64,000 bases of DNA from Photorhabdus australis DSM 17609 (GTDB taxonomy: Bacteria > Pseudomonadota > Gammaproteobacteria > Enterobacterales > Enterobacteriaceae). Within the stretch, counting starts at the first letter, position 1, and each line of letters begins with the position of its first letter. A program made the position numbers and the translations under genes. Under the pieces are notes generated by a model that saw nothing but the letters and a program-made list of their open reading frames with translations, was not told the DNA's origin and searched no databases. This document shows, piece by piece, positions 36,718-45,650 of the stretch. The stretch covers positions 155,134 through 219,133 of the forward strand of contig NZ_JONO01000003.1 in assembly GCF_000711895.1 (NCBI RefSeq), read 5' to 3'.

Positions 36718-37617
36718 TTATATGCCAATTAATTCTTCAGAATATTCCTCAATAATAATACCGGTGTCACTTACATTAACAATGGCACTATGACTATTTT
36801 TCCAGGTCGCAAGAATACCTCTTATTTTGAATACATAATCCGAATGGGTAATACCAGAAACATTAAGAATAACGTTTTTATTTTCCCGACTTTCATTATT
36901 CTCTGTGGTGAATTCAGTTTTCAGATTAACTTTAGCAAGAGCAAGATACGCATCTTCTGTCCCCCCCAAATCTGAATACAATTTCTTTGTCAGAACCTGA
37001 TTTATTTGTGAACTATTTAGACTCGATTTTTGATTTATAGAAGAGGAAATTCGGCTAACTGGTGTTATCGCATCTTTAATATTTAATAGTTTTACCGGTG
37101 CAGTGACTGAATATAATAAAGAAAGTCGAGGGCGATTACTGAGAGCTTGCCAAAAATTACCCAGGCTATTTAGATTTTCTTGCGGCGGGATCACTCTGGT
37201 ATAGGCTCCAGGAATTGTAGGTAATTGCCGGCTATTAACTAATGCGTTCAAAATACATGTCATAACTTTCACAGCTTGACTATTAGGCTGGCTATCTGGA
37301 TTAGTACTATCGCTTGATGGCTTATTTGAATGCCAATAAGTAATTAAATAGTTGTAATTAATATTTACCCATCCCGGCAATAATGTGCTGGAGGCAGGAT
37401 GATAACTCCTGGATTCGGCAGAACGTAATTGTAGATCTTCATGTATATCATAAAGAAATACACTCACTGTAGGATATGATGGAATTGATTCCATTTCAGG
37501 TAGATCAAAACGGATATCAATTTTCTGACCAGAAACATTTAAATAATGAGATAAAATCCCATTCAACGCATTATTAACCTCAACAATTGCATTATCAGGT
37601 TCAATTATATTTATCAT
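36718..37617 (-). CDS. pvc16: Pvc16, sheath/tube cap protein (DUF4255-like)
   Basis: 299 aa. The N-terminal part follows the DUF4255/Pvc16 family: ALNGILSHYLNVSGQ, then PTVSVFLYDIHEDLQLRSAE, with a conserved LNYLITYW-like segment. In extracellular contractile systems this protein caps the distal end of the tube and sheath. It is the last structural gene, 24 bases after pvc15 and just before the payload. Confidence 0.9.
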   Translation of the reverse strand: MINIIEPDNAIVEVNNALNGILSHYLNVSGQKIDIRFDLPEMESIPSYPTVSVFLYDIHEDLQLRSAESRSYHPASSTLLPGWVNINYNYLITYWHSNKPSSDSTNPDSQPNSQAVKVMTCILNALVNSRQLPTIPGAYTRVIPPQENLNSLGNFWQALSNRPRLSLLYSVTAPVKLLNIKDAITPVSRISSSINQKSSLNSSQINQVLTKKLYSDLGGTEDAYLALAKVNLKTEFTTENNESRENKNVILNVSGITHSDYVFKIRGILATWKNSHSAIVNVSDTGIIIEEYSEELIGI

Positions 37618-37641
37618 ATTAACTCCTACTCTATTAAATAT

Positions 37642-39726
37642 TTAAAAAATCAAGCGACCCGTTTTATTTAATTCTAGTATCACTGCTCGTTCTATATATT
37701 TATTTTCAATTTGGACGCTATTGTTTTCGGCTGCCAATATCGATGATAATAAAGCAACATTTCTAATATTGGCACCTGTTAAATCAGTCCGTTTAGCCAA
37801 ATGTTCAAAATTAATTTCGTCTGATAATCTAATTTGTTCTGGCCAAATAGCCTGCCACATTTTTTTACGCAATATTTCATCAGGATAAGTGAAACGGGTA
37901 ATAAAGGTAAAACGGCGATTAAACGCGCTGTCCAGATGGCTGCGGTTATTCGTGGCTAATATCACCAATCCCGGATAATTCTCCAATCGTTGTAACAGAT
38001 AAGACACTTCAATATTAGCGTGTCTATCCTGAGCATCTTTAGTTTCACTGCGCTTGCCAAATAATGCATCGGCTTCATCAAAAAACAGTACCCCGGAATC
38101 AGCTTCCGCCAGGTCGAAAATGCGGGCAATATTCTTTTCAGTCTCACCGATATATTTATTCACCACGGTAGCAAGATCCACTTTAATTAAATCAACACCA
38201 AGATGTCCTGCAATCACTTCTGCGGCCATGGTTTTTCCCGTCCCTGATTCACCATAGAATAAAGCACTAATACCGGTACCATAATTTATTTTCTCCTGAA
38301 AGCCAGAACTCAGAACCTGGTCACGGTAATTAATTGCCGCGATAATTTCTTTTAATTGTTGAACTAATTCATCAGAAATTACTAAATCATTAAAGTGGCG
38401 TTTAGGCGTAATTCTCTGGGCTAATTTACCGAAGTTCTGTTGAGCGCGGAAACTTAATGCCTTGTACAAATCTATTTCCTCCAATTGACCTTCCGGTTGC
38501 CGAAGTATTTGATATTGGCCTGCTTCTTTAAGAATTAATGGTAATGTTTCTGCTGTAAATGAGAAACGATGACATAATTTTTCAATATTAATCTCATCTG
38601 AAGAATTACTCGGTAAGCTTCTTCTCAACATGATTCCTTTTTCTGCCAATGTTGCTACAGGCATATTAATTTGCACCATAGACAGATGTTTAATCCACAC
38701 TAATGAATCCCCTGATTCTACTAAACAAACCACGCGTAATTTTGGTTGGTTCAGCAAAATGGATAATTCGCTATTTAATATTTTCTTTTCTTCTGCCAGC
38801 AAGGAAAAATTGCGGATTAATAAACAGGCATCGTGTAACCGGGCTTCCCGTACTGCGTTTTTTAACAAGTCAGATATTACAGTTAAGTTTTCTTCATTTG
38901 GCAGACGAGCCAAATCAAGGGCTAACGTATTGATGCCATGAAACGCCATGATATTACTCACCGCTAATTCTCTGGCACTAGCCTGTTTTCCTCTGAGTAT
39001 TACCAATGGACGTATTTTGTCTGTTTCATTCAATAATATTTTCTCAAGTGGATGACAAAGCGCTGGCGGATACCAGGTAAATGGTGAAGGGGGACACCAG
39101 TAAGTACAAGTTATTAAAGGAGGTAAAATAACTCTCTGACCAAATAAAAAATGCCAGACTGCATTGTGAGTTAGAAATTGCGTTTGTAACCAGATAGACT
39201 CTTCGTCATTATTGAGTCGTAATAGATGATGATTAATTAATGGCGTTGGCGGTAATAAGCTATTTTGCAGTACTTGCCGATCACTTTGACATTCACTAAA
39301 TAATTCAATCGCTAAAGCAAAACTGGGCCACTGTCTTTTACTATTACCATGCAAAGAAGCAAACAGCGCATGATAGCGAATATCAAAATGCGGCAACAAG
39401 CCAAGTAATAAAACATCACGTTCAAATTCAGTGAGTTCAAAACGTTCGATCAATAGCAATAGAGCATTAGTGGCAAACTGTTCTTCCGTTTCCGGGTAGT
39501 TAACAATATCACTCATCTCAGATAACCAATGAGGAATGCCCTGCGGTTGTGCCAAATATTGATCTACTTTATCTTCGGCAAGTAAAAAACTCTCTGGTAA
39601 GGAATCGTATTTATCTCTCTTTTGATAATAGTAATGCTGCAACAACAGATCAATACGTTCCACATGAGGATAAATCCAACGTAACTCAGCCATCATATAA
39701 TGGTTATTTTTAAGTAAAGAATTCAT
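37642..39726 (-). CDS. pvc15: Pvc15, AAA+ ATPase
   Basis: 694 aa. The C-terminal AAA+ module has Walker A YGESGTGKTMAAEV, Walker B GVLFFDEADALFGKR, sensor 1 VILATNNRSHLD and arginine-finger region FNRRFTF. The N-terminal 440 residues are the variable region of this family. In PVC and Afp systems it is needed for cargo loading or unfolding and is not part of the mature particle. Confidence 0.95.
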   Translation of the reverse strand: MNSLLKNNHYMMAELRWIYPHVERIDLLLQHYYYQKRDKYDSLPESFLLAEDKVDQYLAQPQGIPHWLSEMSDIVNYPETEEQFATNALLLLIERFELTEFERDVLLLGLLPHFDIRYHALFASLHGNSKRQWPSFALAIELFSECQSDRQVLQNSLLPPTPLINHHLLRLNNDEESIWLQTQFLTHNAVWHFLFGQRVILPPLITCTYWCPPSPFTWYPPALCHPLEKILLNETDKIRPLVILRGKQASARELAVSNIMAFHGINTLALDLARLPNEENLTVISDLLKNAVREARLHDACLLIRNFSLLAEEKKILNSELSILLNQPKLRVVCLVESGDSLVWIKHLSMVQINMPVATLAEKGIMLRRSLPSNSSDEINIEKLCHRFSFTAETLPLILKEAGQYQILRQPEGQLEEIDLYKALSFRAQQNFGKLAQRITPKRHFNDLVISDELVQQLKEIIAAINYRDQVLSSGFQEKINYGTGISALFYGESGTGKTMAAEVIAGHLGVDLIKVDLATVVNKYIGETEKNIARIFDLAEADSGVLFFDEADALFGKRSETKDAQDRHANIEVSYLLQRLENYPGLVILATNNRSHLDSAFNRRFTFITRFTYPDEILRKKMWQAIWPEQIRLSDEINFEHLAKRTDLTGANIRNVALLSSILAAENNSVQIENKYIERAVILELNKTGRLIF

Positions 39727-39735
39727 ATAAACCTT

Positions 39736-41631
39736 TTAAATGTTTTGCCAGTCTATGGATAAAGGCTGATTCAGCCAAGGAAGTTTTGCGATATTTAACG
39801 GCCATGGCCAGTCGTTTAATAGCAGATCAAATGGCTGATGTTGGATTGTGATTTTGATTTCCTGTTCGCCCATCCGTAATTCACCAGGCCGTTGTAAAAA
39901 TAGTTGACGAACGTCATTACGACTTAATTTTTTCCAACCAAAAAGTTGAGCGATAATTGCATCCAGCCATTGCTCTGTTATCAACTGTTTTTCTGTCTCA
40001 AGGGAAATTGATTCATTATCTTCATTGACCATTAGCCCACACAATACGTTATTTAATGCCTTTCTTTCTATTTGTTCCTCTTCGTCTCCCCAAATCAGGT
40101 AGTCCAGTAAATTAACCGCACTAAACTGAGCCTGATGATGAATAAATTTTTGTGCTTCAAGCAGACCAAGGTGATTAAACAATGCAGGCAACATCGGCCA
40201 TAGAATTAATATTCCAGCATTACTCACTGAATATAGAGGCGTTTTTTCCGTCAATAAAATCGGCTCAACCCGCGACCGGTTAATAGTTTGCAATTGACTA
40301 CAGTTATTACTTTTAATGTGTAAGTTATCTGGTGCTGGTAATATTGACTGATCCTGGGAGGTTAATATCTGGTTTGCATTATTTGGCATAAAACGTCGCG
40401 ACAAGTAGTTATATTTCTCAGCAGAAAGATGTTTTTTACATATTTGTGAAACAGAAGCTGATTGCCATAATGGTGCTAACCATGCTGTACCTGCTCTGTT
40501 ATATAACGCCGGATGTTGCAATAGTTGGAGAATATTTTCGGTTTTGGCCTCCCCTGTTTGGATCGCTGTCGCTATTAATGAAAGTTGATGCTGATTTAAT
40601 GGTGGTAAATCTTGCTGAGGCTTTATCGCTAATATTTGTAATAACTGAATTAATAATGGATCAACTTCCATTGTCTGCTGTAAAGTATATTCCCTGAAAG
40701 TTTGCTCTTGATAACTAAAGCGATTAACTAAAGTTTCATATTGCTGAATAGAGAGGTGTTTTTTGCAAAGTTGTGGAATGGGATCTGTTTGCCAAAGCTG
40801 CGCTAACCATGCATTTAATGAGGAATGATGAGTTAAAATAGCTTGACGAAATAACGTAATAACAGGCGAAATATTAAGTATTCCCTGATTGAGATCAGCC
40901 ATAATACGTGATATTACTTGCGTATCTGGCTTGATTATTTCCTGTATATTATGCGACTGCATATATCCCAGTGCATTCAATATCAGTTGACCAGAGGAAA
41001 CTAATTCCCCCTGATGCTGTGATATATTTTCATCCACTGATAATTTGCGATTAATGGCAGTCAATAAAACCGGTTGATTGATAGAAAGAAGTCGCTGCAA
41101 ACTATATTCAGATAAACAAATTTTTGCCAATAATAATGTCAATTTACTTTCCATTCGCGTTAATTGATTAATTAACTGTCTGACATTGATATTATTTAGC
41201 ATTATTTTTTCTGAATTTAATTTAAAGTCTTTTTGATATAAATAATGAATAAATTCCTCTGCGTTAATTAAACAATCATTTTTAGGTAAAGAAGGTTTAC
41301 GGGTGTTTTTTATTATAACTGGATATTTTAGAAAGATTTTATCCTCATTATTATTCTGATAATATTGGCTAAACACTCTATTTAGAGCAGCATTAAGCCT
41401 AATCGGAAACAATGAATTAAAATCATGTAAGCTTATTTTACCAAGATCCAGTGATAATGTTTCCAAATAAACATTTTGATTGATAGTATATTCATTAAAG
41501 TATAAGTTAAATAGTTTATATATATTTGTTTGATTTAGTAGAGAACCATGTAATATTTTTTTAGCCTCTGGTTGATTATCAGCTTCAATATTAATGGTAA
41601 TCCGATTCAGCAGATTTTTCTCAGAAATCAT
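39736..41631 (-). CDS. pvc14: Pvc14, tape-measure protein
   Basis: 631 aa. The N-terminus NRITINIEADNQPEAKKIL and LETLSLDLGKISLHDF match the contractile-injection-system tape measure family. Largely alpha-helical. Residues about 272-306 and 381-414 are a duplicated module (AWLAQLWQTDPIPQLCKKHL and AWLAPLWQSASVSQICKKHL). In related systems this protein sets the tube length, so the duplication may bear on particle length. Confidence 0.88.
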   Translation of the reverse strand: MISEKNLLNRITINIEADNQPEAKKILHGSLLNQTNIYKLFNLYFNEYTINQNVYLETLSLDLGKISLHDFNSLFPIRLNAALNRVFSQYYQNNNEDKIFLKYPVIIKNTRKPSLPKNDCLINAEEFIHYLYQKDFKLNSEKIMLNNINVRQLINQLTRMESKLTLLLAKICLSEYSLQRLLSINQPVLLTAINRKLSVDENISQHQGELVSSGQLILNALGYMQSHNIQEIIKPDTQVISRIMADLNQGILNISPVITLFRQAILTHHSSLNAWLAQLWQTDPIPQLCKKHLSIQQYETLVNRFSYQEQTFREYTLQQTMEVDPLLIQLLQILAIKPQQDLPPLNQHQLSLIATAIQTGEAKTENILQLLQHPALYNRAGTAWLAPLWQSASVSQICKKHLSAEKYNYLSRRFMPNNANQILTSQDQSILPAPDNLHIKSNNCSQLQTINRSRVEPILLTEKTPLYSVSNAGILILWPMLPALFNHLGLLEAQKFIHHQAQFSAVNLLDYLIWGDEEEQIERKALNNVLCGLMVNEDNESISLETEKQLITEQWLDAIIAQLFGWKKLSRNDVRQLFLQRPGELRMGEQEIKITIQHQPFDLLLNDWPWPLNIAKLPWLNQPLSIDWQNI

Positions 41632-41693
41632 ATAAATATTTCCTTTTTAATTAATAAAAATAGATGATGTGAATCTGCCAGTGTGAAATAAAA

Positions 41694-42542
41694 TTAAATT
41701 TTTATAATAAAGGCTAATAAATAGTAAGGCGGAACCACATCAACACTATGGCTATGTGACTCAGATGATGCTGTGGCTGAGTGATTATGTCCTTTTCCTT
41801 CCCCAACTTCTGATGTATGTGGATGATAATCATTTCCATGTGGATTTGGGTGCCAAATTGTCGAAGAAAGAGACGATTCATTATTAATTTGGTATTTTGT
41901 TGATCCAATAACAGTACTGCCATATGCAAATCCTTGAGTTCTAAAATAGGGAAGCCCTCCAATATGGTCATGCTTGGGTATTTGTGAGATATTCAGTGTA
42001 GTGTCTTTTATTTCAACGTTGACAGACACCGTAGTTGATTCTGTATCTTTGAAGAAATTTTTCTTATCTCCACTACCACTGGCTTTACTACCTTTCCCTT
42101 TTTCAGAAAAGTCATTACCGCACATAATAAAACGATTTCTTAAATCCGGAACTAAAATTCCATTATAATTTCCTCCATCACAAAAAGCCCAACCTAGGGG
42201 AATTTCATACTCTGAACCTGAAAACATCACGATCATTCCTTTAGGAAAAATTTGGTCTGGATTAATCTTAATGCCATTTTCATCAACAGTGATACCATTT
42301 CCAGCTTTAACCACTAATCTGCCATGCTCATCCAGTTTCAGCGCTGAATTTGGATTATCAGCTTGCCCAGGCGCTTGCCCGGTTGCTTTGCGGCCAATAT
42401 CAGCCATATCAATTAAATGTTTATAATCAGTCTGCAATGGAATACTACCTGCTTTAAAACGATCTTTTAAATCATCTGCTGAGAGATCTTTTAATTCAAT
42501 CTTAGTATTTTCTTTGTTTGGTAAATTATGTTCTTTTTCCAT
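41694..42542 (-). CDS. pvc13: Pvc13, short tail fibre with collar domain
   Basis: 282 aa from the ATG at 42542, chosen because GAGGTG lies 6 bases upstream; a GTG start nine bases earlier is possible. A phage tail-collar domain (KGMIVMFSGSEYEIPLGWAF, then VPDLRNRFIMCG) is followed by a His-rich C-terminal region (HDHIGG, HGNDYHPHTSE, GKGHNHS). It is the likely receptor-binding fibre. It is short compared with fibres that have adenovirus-like knobs, so target tropism may differ. Confidence 0.85.
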   Translation of the reverse strand: MEKEHNLPNKENTKIELKDLSADDLKDRFKAGSIPLQTDYKHLIDMADIGRKATGQAPGQADNPNSALKLDEHGRLVVKAGNGITVDENGIKINPDQIFPKGMIVMFSGSEYEIPLGWAFCDGGNYNGILVPDLRNRFIMCGNDFSEKGKGSKASGSGDKKNFFKDTESTTVSVNVEIKDTTLNISQIPKHDHIGGLPYFRTQGFAYGSTVIGSTKYQINNESSLSSTIWHPNPHGNDYHPHTSEVGEGKGHNHSATASSESHSHSVDVVPPYYLLAFIIKI

Positions 42543-42680
42543 CTTTATCACCTCATATAATATTGAATTATTTTTAAATACCCATTTGGATATTACTACT
42601 CAATAATAAAGGATAATTAATTTAATAGTAAAATAAATGATTCCTATTATGATGAAACATTACCCTTTCTCATGTGTAAA

Positions 42681-45650
42681 TTAATCTTTGTTTTTATCAT
42701 CTTCAAGCTGAGATTGAGAATTTTCAGATGATTTATTTTTTTCATTATCATTAGTTCCCGCATCTATCTTAGCTCCAGGCACATATAATAGCTGATTACT
42801 TTTGATTATCTTATCGCGCAACTCATCATCAGATGCTTTGATGACTTCATTTTTCTGTTCTTCCGTAGCAATTCGCATATTTCCCGTACCAGTTGATTCC
42901 GGGGGCAAACGTCCCAGGGTTAACATTTCTAAAATATGATAGGCTTCATCCCCTAAAGGAGAGCCATTATTTTGCCAACGTTTATAAGTGCTGGCAAAAT
43001 TGCCAAAACGTTCCGGTGACAACCAATGAATAATCATAGAAACATGAGCAGGAAATTCAGCTAAAATCTCGGTTTTTACCCACGATTCCAGTTTATGCGG
43101 ATCAACATTGCTATTCTCAATTAGCTGACGATTAATAACTATGCTGACGACAAATGAAAAACGGTCGGTATGAGCATATTTTTCACTGGAGAAATACCAG
43201 CGATAACGCCATGCTTCTGCCTCTGGTGGAAAATCATTTTCTTTATCTTCTATTTTTTTAAGTTTTATCCGACCTTCAATACGATCAAAATCCACTATAT
43301 TGGCTTTAAGCTTATAAACAGATGAAGAATTCGAATCCGTCGACGTTTCTGTTGGTGATACATACGGCGTAATAACATATTTCAGGGTAATTTCATCACC
43401 TTTATTGATCATTGCAGGGAAAGGGCTGTGGGCATTAGAGACAATCCATCGTTCATCTTCTTTACTGCTTTGATGTAATTTATCGTCATAAACCAGTTGA
43501 TAATCCATGTCTTCTAACCACACCGGACTATCACACCAGAATAAATTGTTAGCCTTACATGCCTCCTTCACTTCTTTCAGTCTGTGTTCCAAAACCGCAC
43601 TGTTACGGGTGTCAAGATAAAATGATTCTTCTGTAATCTCAGTAATTATTTGGCCCCGCAATGTGAATTCATTTTTACCTTTAATAATCAGGTCAATCAT
43701 CTGCCCACGCAGTAACTGTCCTACTACTTCTTTTTTCTGGGTAATAATTAAATGATGGCTTTTAGAACCAGGGTTATCCTTAATATCCAAATCCAGAACT
43801 TGATGCTCTTGTTCCTTGTCGGATTTCACATTAGGTTTCACCGGTAAGAGCCGACGATGCTCAATTAAATAAAAAGGCAAGTCGGCCAGATCTGGCGGTT
43901 CATTGAAACATTTTTTCCCCAAACCCAGCCTGGCTGCAATTCGCTTTTGCAGTGCCGATACTTTATCAATACGAATATTATTACGGTGATAGGCTAATTC
44001 TGGCTGTTGAGCTAAGTAACCACGCTGGGTAGATAGAAAATCCTGTCGGCTGAGTATCAGAGGTCTGGCTGCACGATGAGCTCCAAAATAGCCTAACAGA
44101 TAATCCAGAATTTCCAATTCCTTAGAATAACTTCTGTCATTACTGTCAATTTGCGCATCATCATTTAACTTCTTAATTAAGTCAGGCATTATTTCCTGAT
44201 GCATTTTTTGACTAATCGTATTCGTTTTAAAAGGCCATTGCACACCGTATACCGCATTTCCTCGCTGTTTAAATGCCAATAGTTTTGGTAATAAAGCGAG
44301 TTCAGCGCAGCCATTAGCCAATATTTGCTCATAAGGCAGCATAAATTGATGCAATTGTTTTTGTTGTTGAGTATTAGCGTCAGTCTGCAATCCATAACAG
44401 GCAGGTAATTTATTACTCACCGGATAGTAATCCCGGACTTTACGATGTTTTCCCCAGTTTAATAATTCTGGTTGCATATTAATCAGCGGTTCTGTAATGA
44501 GCTTTTTCTCTATATCTTCTTTAGAAACCGAAACTTTCACGCCACCTTTAGCAATAATAGTTAGTGGACTGTCTGGTGAGGTAATCAACGCTAACGGATC
44601 CTGACCCCATAGTCTGGGATAATATCCTTTAACAATTTTCCAGGACCAATTATCGTTCAGTAGCGGAGAAATAACGCCAGTATCATACTTACCTAATTCC
44701 AGCCGGGTTACACTTTGAACGCCTTTAATCGTCAATAATCGGTTAACCAGAGGACTGAGATTTAATTCTATCGGGCAGTCGTAATTTTTGAGCGGTGGTA
44801 ATTCAGGTATCCAACCGTGATGTAAATAAGGCCCATCAAAAATTTCTTCATTACTGTAACCCTGTTCCTTCATTGCCTCAGTGGTATAGCGTAATGGCTT
44901 TTCAATCACTATTTCTTCCGCTGTCATATAAATTTTAGCCAATATGTCAGCGATATCTTTGACATCATCATTTAGCTGAATATCAATCTGTAATGGTAGA
45001 TCGACGGGTTCCAGCCAAATAATTTTACTGACGAATTCTCCCAAATTACGGTTGTCTTTCAGGAATTCTTGCAGAATTTTCTCAGCCTGAGTTTTATTGG
45101 TTTCAGTTTCCCGACTTGGGAGTAAATAAAGCCAGTAGTTTCCTCTTAGGGTTAATTTGCCATCTGTTCCAGAATTTTTAAATCTATATTCACGCTTCTC
45201 TTTGTTATACCAGTATTCATAGCGTTGGCCTTCAGGTTCACATATCAGCAGTACATCATTAAATAAAAAATAACCATGAACTGTGTCGTCACTATTTAAA
45301 GTGTCGCCACTGTGCAAATCCAACAATGCCCGGCGATAATCCTCCGCGGTAATGGGGCCACAGGTCAGCATTTGTTGCGGGCCAAACTCTTGTGGAAAAA
45401 TACCATCACCGGATATCTGTTCCTCTTGTTCAGGCGTGAGAAGATCTCGAAGTGGTAGTGAATGGCGGTAGGCTAGATCAGATGCACTATAGCAACAGGC
45501 TTCTAATAGAGTAATACCGGGATCATTTTCCCCCATATCACTCCAGCATTGCCCGGATTGTTGCTTAATAATCGTCTTAGCCTGAGTGAGTAAGGTATCA
45601 AAGGCAATATCATCTTTGACGATGGAAAACAATGCATCCTGATTATTCAT
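42681..45650 (-). CDS. pvc12: Pvc12, large baseplate protein
   Basis: 989 aa. It begins DALFSIVKDDIAFDTLLTQA, and DMGENDPGITLLEACCYSAS is typical of the Afp12/Pvc12 baseplate wedge. The C-terminus is charged (KDEDD-like). It forms baseplate wedges with Pvc11. It starts 8 bases before the pvc11 stop (ATGAATAA), so the two are coupled. Confidence 0.92.
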   Translation of the reverse strand: MNNQDALFSIVKDDIAFDTLLTQAKTIIKQQSGQCWSDMGENDPGITLLEACCYSASDLAYRHSLPLRDLLTPEQEEQISGDGIFPQEFGPQQMLTCGPITAEDYRRALLDLHSGDTLNSDDTVHGYFLFNDVLLICEPEGQRYEYWYNKEKREYRFKNSGTDGKLTLRGNYWLYLLPSRETETNKTQAEKILQEFLKDNRNLGEFVSKIIWLEPVDLPLQIDIQLNDDVKDIADILAKIYMTAEEIVIEKPLRYTTEAMKEQGYSNEEIFDGPYLHHGWIPELPPLKNYDCPIELNLSPLVNRLLTIKGVQSVTRLELGKYDTGVISPLLNDNWSWKIVKGYYPRLWGQDPLALITSPDSPLTIIAKGGVKVSVSKEDIEKKLITEPLINMQPELLNWGKHRKVRDYYPVSNKLPACYGLQTDANTQQQKQLHQFMLPYEQILANGCAELALLPKLLAFKQRGNAVYGVQWPFKTNTISQKMHQEIMPDLIKKLNDDAQIDSNDRSYSKELEILDYLLGYFGAHRAARPLILSRQDFLSTQRGYLAQQPELAYHRNNIRIDKVSALQKRIAARLGLGKKCFNEPPDLADLPFYLIEHRRLLPVKPNVKSDKEQEHQVLDLDIKDNPGSKSHHLIITQKKEVVGQLLRGQMIDLIIKGKNEFTLRGQIITEITEESFYLDTRNSAVLEHRLKEVKEACKANNLFWCDSPVWLEDMDYQLVYDDKLHQSSKEDERWIVSNAHSPFPAMINKGDEITLKYVITPYVSPTETSTDSNSSSVYKLKANIVDFDRIEGRIKLKKIEDKENDFPPEAEAWRYRWYFSSEKYAHTDRFSFVVSIVINRQLIENSNVDPHKLESWVKTEILAEFPAHVSMIIHWLSPERFGNFASTYKRWQNNGSPLGDEAYHILEMLTLGRLPPESTGTGNMRIATEEQKNEVIKASDDELRDKIIKSNQLLYVPGAKIDAGTNDNEKNKSSENSQSQLEDDKNKD

